DNA of 14,283 nt, taken from positions 1 to 14,283 of the forward strand of contig DHMW01000083.1 in assembly GCA_002405995.1 (NCBI GenBank), given 5' to 3'. Source of the DNA: Oscillospiraceae bacterium UBA4632. GTDB taxonomy: Bacteria; Bacillota; Clostridia; Oscillospirales; Oscillospiraceae. How positions within the stretch are numbered: position 1 is the stretch's first letter; every line of letters begins with the position of its first letter. A program made the position numbers and the translations under genes. The notes beneath the pieces were generated by a model. That model searched no databases. It was not told the DNA's origin and worked only from the letters and a program-made list of their open reading frames with translations. Positions 13,641 through 14,283 of this stretch are shown piece after piece.

Positions 13641-14043
13641 TGTCGTCCTCCATCATCCGGTCAAAAAGCATGTTGATGCGCGCATGGTCGCCGTGCAGGT
13701 ACAGCCAGCCGAACAGCGCCTCGAGCCCCGTTGCCTTCTGGTAGTCCGCGCGCTCGGCGTGGTGGGGAATGGAATGAACATTCGCGTTGCGCCCGCGGCG
13801 GAACACGGAGGCCTCTTCCTCCGTCAAAAGGGGTAAGAGCCTTTCGGCAAAGCGCGCCTGCTGCGGTGCGCAGACAAGCTCGACCGTCGCGCGGTGCAGC
13901 CCTTTTCCCGTCGCTTTGCCGTGCACGCACAGATACGTGCGCACGAGCAGCTCATAGACTGCATCGCCAAGGTGGGCAAGCCCGATGGAACTGATGGCAC
14001 GGATATCGTCGTCGTTCATTCTGGCTTCAAAATAGTCGTACAT
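13630..14043 (-). CDS. mrnC: Mini-ribonuclease III
   Basis: A 137-residue RNase III-like nuclease lacking the double-stranded RNA binding domain, the Firmicutes enzyme that matures 23S rRNA ends. The catalytic helix motif is AHLGDAVYELLVR (23-35), with the metal-binding Asp27. The second acidic site is Glu108 in ATGLEALFGWLYL (104-116). The conserved FRRGRNA (81-87) and AERADYQKATG stretches are also present. The start at 14043 is preferred: GGGAG (14049-14053) lies 5 bases upstream, while the in-frame ATG at 14058 has no such site. It is first in an operon with rqcH, overlapping by 11 bases, and has its own strong promoter. Both products act on the large ribosomal subunit, a sensible pairing. 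Identification is secure. Confidence 0.94.
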   Translation of the reverse strand: MYDYFEARMNDDDIRAISSIGLAHLGDAVYELLVRTYLCVHGKATGKGLHRATVELVCAPQQARFAERLLPLLTEEEASVFRRGRNANVHSIPHHAERADYQKATGLEALFGWLYLHGDHARINMLFDRMMEDDNAT

Positions 14044-14048
14044 AAATA

Positions 14049-14053
14049 CTCCC
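14049..14053 (-). promoter_or_regulatory. Ribosome binding site deciding the mrnC start
   Basis: GGGAG on the minus strand, 5 bases before the ATG at 14043. It lies between the two in-frame ATGs, so it can serve only the downstream one. Confidence 0.7.
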
Positions 14054-14085
14054 GGCATTCAAATTTGCGCGTTTCTTTGCACCTC

Positions 14086-14114
14086 ATTGTATAACCGGAG
14101 CGGCGTTCTGTCAA
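14086..14114 (-). promoter_or_regulatory. Near-consensus promoter of the mrnC-rqcH operon
   Basis: On the minus strand a perfect -35 TTGACA (14114-14109), a 17-base spacer and -10 TACAAT (14091-14086). This is the best-matching promoter in the window and suggests strong constitutive expression. Confidence 0.85.
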
Positions 14115-14133
14115 TCCGCGGCGCGGAAAGGCA

Positions 14134-14161
14134 TTGCGCTTTGCGCGATATCCGCTATAAT
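14134..14161 (+). promoter_or_regulatory. Probable promoter of the lipoprotein gene
   Basis: A perfect -10 TATAAT (14156-14161) with a weak -35 TTGCGC (14134-14139) at 16 bases, divergent from the mrnC promoter. The leader to the ATG at 14222 would be about 55 bases. Confidence 0.5.
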
Positions 14162-14221
14162 GGAGGCGGGGCTGCGGACGGACTGCGGCGCTTTTTAGAA
14201 AACGAAGAGGATACATACGCC

Positions 14222-14283
14222 ATGAAACGACTGATCTCTGCGCTGCTTGCGGCGCTTCTGCTTTTCTCCCTTTCCGCCTGCGG
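14222..14283 (+). CDS. Lipoprotein, N-terminal fragment (3' end outside window)
   Basis: Only about 20 codons are in the window. The peptide begins MKRLISALLAALLLFSLSAC: a positively charged start, a hydrophobic core and a lipobox LSAC, so it is a signal-peptidase II substrate anchored by a lipidated Cys20. A modest ribosome site, AGAGG (14206-14210), lies 11 bases upstream and a TATAAT at 14156-14161. The function cannot be told from the signal peptide; solute-binding proteins and other surface lipoproteins all begin this way. Confidence 0.8.
   Translation, partial: MKRLISALLAALLLFSLSAC

Overview
The window is a compact, GC-rich (roughly 60% by eye) bacterial chromosome segment. It holds ten complete protein genes and two genes cut by the window edges. 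It carries a clostridial-type monomeric [FeFe] hydrogenase, an RqcH/NFACT protein, Mini-ribonuclease III (a Firmicutes enzyme), strong AGGAGG-type ribosome binding sites, several TTG/GTG starts and simple hairpin-plus-T terminators. Together these suggest an anaerobic, GC-rich Clostridia species, probably Oscillospirales-like. The lineage is inferred, not proven. I saw no tRNA, rRNA, CRISPR array, insertion sequence or phage gene. No stretch over 300 bases lacks a gene; the largest gaps are 3230-3447 and 8052-8268.

Layout: (1) 1-962, 3' end of ftsH (+), closed by a strong terminator. (2) 1033-3229, a two-gene minus-strand operon: a duplicated DUF1538 membrane protein followed by a soluble protein with two PII-like domains, probably a transporter and its regulator. 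A structured, terminator-ended RNA leader may precede it. (3) 3448-5566, a minus-strand operon: an MscS-type channel overlapping a PlsC-type acyltransferase fused to a zinc ribbon. It is divergent from a TetR regulator (5731-6318, +), and the shared 164-bp region holds both promoters and several inverted repeats. (4) 6501-8051, a PutP-like sodium/proline symporter (+) with its own promoter, an upstream 11-bp-arm palindrome and a strong terminator. (5) 8269-11846, a two-gene hydrogenase operon (+): a NuoF-C-terminal-domain/GltD-like flavoprotein fusion overlapping an [FeFe] hydrogenase. (6) 11877-14043, a minus-strand operon of mrnC and rqcH with a near-consensus promoter. (7) 14222-14283, the start of a lipoprotein gene (+).

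How the parts work together: the hydrogenase pair is the metabolic centrepiece. An NAD(P)H- and FAD-binding iron-sulfur protein is translationally coupled to a CpI-like hydrogenase, with no separate NuoE or full NuoF subunit in the window, so it may be a minimal NAD(P)H-linked or electron-bifurcating hydrogenase. The DUF1538/PII pair, the MscS/acyltransferase pair and PutP all concern ions, membrane and osmolytes. RqcH and Mini-III both act on the large ribosomal subunit. Most of the very long antisense reading frames are GC-bias shadows.
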